From: Marsupella aquatica
Taxonomy: Eukaryota > Marchantiophyta
Direction: 5' to 3'
DNA: 64,000 nucleotides
Assembly (NCBI GenBank): GCA_973895155.1
Contig: OZ316894.1
Coordinates: 10,602,001-10,666,000, forward strand
Positions 60,948 to 64,000 of this stretch are shown here, piece by piece. Positions within the stretch are counted from its first letter, which is position 1. Each line of letters starts with the position of its first letter. A model generated the notes under the pieces. That model made no database searches. It had not been told where the DNA came from and saw nothing but the letters and a program-made list of their open reading frames with translations. Both the position numbers and the translations under genes were made by a program.

Positions 60948-61289
60948 TCAAACAAATGTGTTGGGCTTGGTGGCCTTGTAAGTCGTCTTTAGCTTTCACG
61001 ATGGAGGTTGAATCTTGCGGTACGTCAAGGGGAACTTGATCTTTGAATCATGGAACTGCTTGGTACTTTCTCGCTTGCACAGAGAGACAGGGACTGTCGT
61101 AGTCTTGATGATCTGGATGCAAGGGAACCGAACTCTATGACAAGAAGCCATCTCATCATACATCTGCTCTACAGCGATGTTCAATGTGGTATCACGATAT
61201 TTCTTGTACATGTTGGGATAACCTGTACGACTCTGATACCTCACCCAGATACCGAAGTTCTTAATTGTGGTGGGCTTCTTTTCGAAGAT
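60948..61289 (-). pseudogene. RPL18A: Ribosomal protein eL20 (RPL18A) fragment
   Basis: The minus frame from 61289 encodes the C-terminal two-thirds of cytosolic 60S protein eL20: [71 protein letters not shown]. Codon TGA at 60996-60998 replaces an Arg codon (CGA to TGA) just before KLKTTYKATKP, and the original stop lies at 60948. The 5' third is absent. A CTACCAG just upstream could be an acceptor, but I find no upstream exon. Most likely a 5'-truncated retrocopy or partial duplicate, not functional. Confidence 0.9.
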
Positions 61290-63363
61290 CTGGTAGACAC
61301 ATTATTCAGCATTTGCTAACTTCGAAACTAGAAGGGTAACACATTAAACAACAGATAAACTCACAACATCCTCCTTTGGTCCTTCAGAGTCTGTACTTTG
61401 ATTATGAAGTTTGACTGAGTTTCTGTTTACTGAAAGAATATGACTGTGTAAGAGTTCCGTTTGGCAGTGGATTGGTTGAAGCACTTCATGCTAGTGTGTT
61501 GTCTACAGCTCTTCAACCAGCTTTCGTCTTCCTTGTCTTTCACCACTTACGATGACATCAATTCAGCTAAGACCATAGAAGGTTCCAAAGCATCTAACTT
61601 GTAAAATCGCATTCTGTTACATCAAGGACTAAGGTGTTGGGTGCCAAAGGAGACAGCACAACAAACACGCTGAAAAGACTTCAGGACTGGGTTCAACAAG
61701 GCAGTGAAGGTGCTTAGAGCCTAGTAAGTATGCATTCTGTATCTTTCTCTGTTGATGTGAGCTTGTGCATAATGGGAGTTGTAGTTGGCAAGAGTTCCAA
61801 ATAAAAATAGATCCAGAAGTATGTGATCATCTACTTGCTCTATAAAGTTCTGAAGATATAAGCATTTTCTGTTAGACCAGGCAACTTGGGAGTTGGTAAG
61901 TGTCACCTGCATCTGAGGGGCTACACCGGGGGCATCAGTGGAGGTTCACTTGCACAACACGACAACCAATGAATTTTCTCTCTGCTACAACCTGCAAGGT
62001 GAGACTTTCGGTCTTTCTGGATAAAAAAACAGGATTTTAATACGATTGATATACATGTCCGTCGAGAATATGGGTTTATCACCAAGCTCTTTGTCTTAGG
62101 AAACTCATAAACTCAGAATCAAATATGTACTATGTACGTTTCATGCTATGTGTATACTATGACCTGTAGTTGGAACCAAGACAATGAGTGGGAACTGATT
62201 AGTTTAGGTGGTTGCTGTTGGTGAGGCAAGTCGACCTCCTGCTCACCTTGCTCATCAAAGGACGTGAACAGAGGACATCACAACGAAAGCAACACTTATG
62301 GTGAGGACCCGCAACGCTGAACATGTGCGACTTGCACGCAAGGCAGAGATGTTGCGCCTTGAGTATGTCAGACTTGGGATCCTTCCAGCCCAGTCTACAT
62401 GGTACTTTGAGTACCCTGTTGTTTCCAGGAACAACTACAGCGGCCTCTACCTGCTTCAGTACCCTTCCCGACATCCTTGGTATTTGTGTCTCTTGTACAT
62501 GACCCGCCACAAATTAGGTGCCAAGGGTGTGTACACAGTTGCCAATATGACTGTCCTGCCTGTAGGGCTTCTGGCCCAGAATTGGATGATCGTTCTCTTG
62601 GATGCCAATTTTTGCACAGAGCACAATGTATCATCTGGAACCACTCGCCATCCTGCAGTGTGCCTGGTGATGTCACTTGTCCTGCCCTCCCAGACCCCAC
62701 CACCGGTGACTTTGGTGTCTACACATGTTTGGATCACATGCTCTAGAGGACCACTTGTCACACCGCATGCACAGACCAGATACCATTGACCTATAGCTTA
62801 ACACTCTGACTTCAACACAGAGGATATTTACTTAAAATTTTGATGTATGAGCAATTTTGGGTCCAGGGTTTAGGGTCAACAGTACATAACTTATATCCTA
62901 TTATGCCTGCACTAAGCAAAATATCCTAATTTAAGAGGCTAGCAAACTCGCATAAAAGTCTCTATTGAAAGACTGCTTTCATGACTGCTTTAACCTGGTG
63001 AACATTGCAACGTTCAATGAATTAATGGGCCATGTGATAACCTGTAAAATGTGATTTATGCATCACTTATTTGTCTCAGCCACTATCATAGCCTATTTAG
63101 GATGTATAAATTTCAACCCTTATGACACTGTTTCATACCAATCCTCTTCGAAGAATGCGCGTTTTACATGTCACGACTATTGTATGTGATTCAAATGCAT
63201 GAAATGTTGTTGCAAATCTCCTTTGGTGAATCATAGCCACAATTAAAATTGAGGTGTTGGTGGAGCAATTGTATTAGGGGATCAGGTTTGTGTGTGGGCT
63301 CAACATACCAAAAGTATGTATGCTCTGCATCCTTGTGTGGCCATTCCAATTCATTGCAGTAGC
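61290..63363. other. Region before the PHD segment
   Basis: Plus frames at 62298-62789 (163 codons) and 62477-62746 (Cys-rich) overlap in different frames. Neither shows a motif I can name. They could be exons of the gene ending at the window edge, but splice links were not found. Confidence 0.35.
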
Positions 63364-63507
63364 AAATGCCTTTGTACCTTAAATGCTAAATATATTTTAC
63401 TTTCTGTGCAGTCTGCTAAATTGTAGAGTCTATCTAAATGCCTTTGTACCTTAAATGCTAAATATATATTACTTTCTGTGCAGTCTGCTAAACTGTAGAG
63501 TCTATCT
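63364..63507. repeat. 72-bp tandem duplication
   Basis: AAATGCCTTTGTACCTTAAA begins at 63364 and 63436, with units differing by two substitutions. It is recent, and lies just upstream of the PHD exon. Confidence 0.92.
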
Positions 63508-63551
63508 CATGCGCAGGCATGGCATGACCTAAAATTCAAGCCAAAAAGCGT

Positions 63552-64000
63552 GTGACAGAGGTGAGAAACACAGGTGTACTTGGGGCAGATGCTACTAACT
63601 TCTCTGCAAGTCAGATTTTCCAGAAGGCAGCTCATTGTTGTGCCATTTGTGACGATGGTGGGGGCCTGGTCATTTGTGAGGGCCCTTGCATGAGGCATTT
63701 CCACCTCAACCCGGAGTCTGACCTTGCTGCAGAAAACAATTGTCCAGGGGTGGGCCTCCCGTCAACACACCAGGGAGACTGGATGTGCACTGATTGTTTG
63801 GAGAAGCAGGCTAACTAAGTGTGCACAGTGTGGGAAGTTGGGGTCCTATGAGGGCTCTATTGATGCTGCAGCAAATGTTAGGAAATGTCCAGACCATTTT
63901 TGTGTGAGATTTTTCTGTTTTGAGTGTTTGCCTGCTCATGCCACAGCTTGCCCACTTCATAGGTGCAAGGCATGTGGTGAGCATGATCATGAGTACTGGA
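63552..64000 (+). pseudogene. PHD-finger protein segment, EDM2-like, frameshifted, partial
   Basis: An open frame encodes CCAICDDGGGLVICEGPCMR-HFH, a spacer, GDWMCTDCLEKQ: a PHD finger with Cys4-His-Cys3 ligands and the CMRSFH-type core typical of plant EDM2 and related chromatin proteins that bind histone tails. The frame then meets TAA at 63816. A second Cys-rich block continues one base out of frame to the window end (KCAQCGKLGSYEG, RFFCFECLPAHATACPLHRC, KACGEHDHEYW), as in the adjoining extended PHD of that family. A one-base indel is the simplest reading, so the copy is probably broken. An unseen intron is less likely. No start codon was identified. Confidence 0.7.

Overview
The window is nuclear DNA of a green plant, most likely a spore-bearing land plant or close relative. 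It shows spliced genes with GT-AG introns, a PRONE-type RopGEF (a plant family), a plant-like 2-on-2 hemoglobin relic, and plant Ty1/copia and Mutator-like elements. The most informative marker is IFT57, a subunit of the intraflagellar-transport B complex. Flowering plants and conifers lack flagella and lack this gene. Its presence points to a lineage with swimming sperm (moss, liverwort, lycophyte, fern, or less likely a streptophyte alga, cycad or Ginkgo). I cannot name the species.

Layout. 1-5 kb: an unidentified minus-strand exon at the left edge, then stacked short tandem duplications. 5.0-9.7 kb: a complete nine-exon acid-lipase/triacylglycerol-lipase gene on the minus strand, with a broken extra copy of its last exon just downstream. 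9.7-12.2 kb: non-coding. 12.2-20.1 kb: IFT57 on the plus strand, 12 exons found, one carrying an in-frame TAG. 20.9-21.9 kb: a 997-bp Mutator-like foldback element with a perfect 10-bp target-site duplication. 22-26.8 kb: non-coding, with a 57-bp minisatellite. 26.8-30.0 kb: a seven-exon RopGEF on the minus strand with a long C/T-rich (plus strand) upstream region. 32.6-42.4 kb: gene-poor, with a minisatellite, an inverted duplication and several diverged direct repeats. 42.5-46.6 kb: a decayed non-LTR retrotransposon encoding a reverse transcriptase and, at the C-terminus, what looks like a restriction-like endonuclease. 47.7-51.9 kb: a truncated, decayed Ty1/copia element. 52.5-53.8 kb: a 2-on-2 hemoglobin pseudogene. 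55.0-56.3 kb: a 250-bp tandem array, followed directly by tRNA-Thr(UGU). 58.9-59.3 kb: a second 57-bp GC-rich minisatellite. 60.9-61.3 kb: a broken ribosomal protein eL20 (RPL18A) fragment. 63.5-64 kb: a PHD-finger segment resembling EDM2-type proteins, frameshifted and cut by the window edge.

The intact genes (lipase, RopGEF, possibly IFT57) are not functionally linked and there is no operon or cluster. The rest is repeat-driven: gene fragments, one-exon duplications, minisatellites and dead transposons. All exon coordinates were derived by eye from splice sites, reading phase and family motifs. No database search was run.
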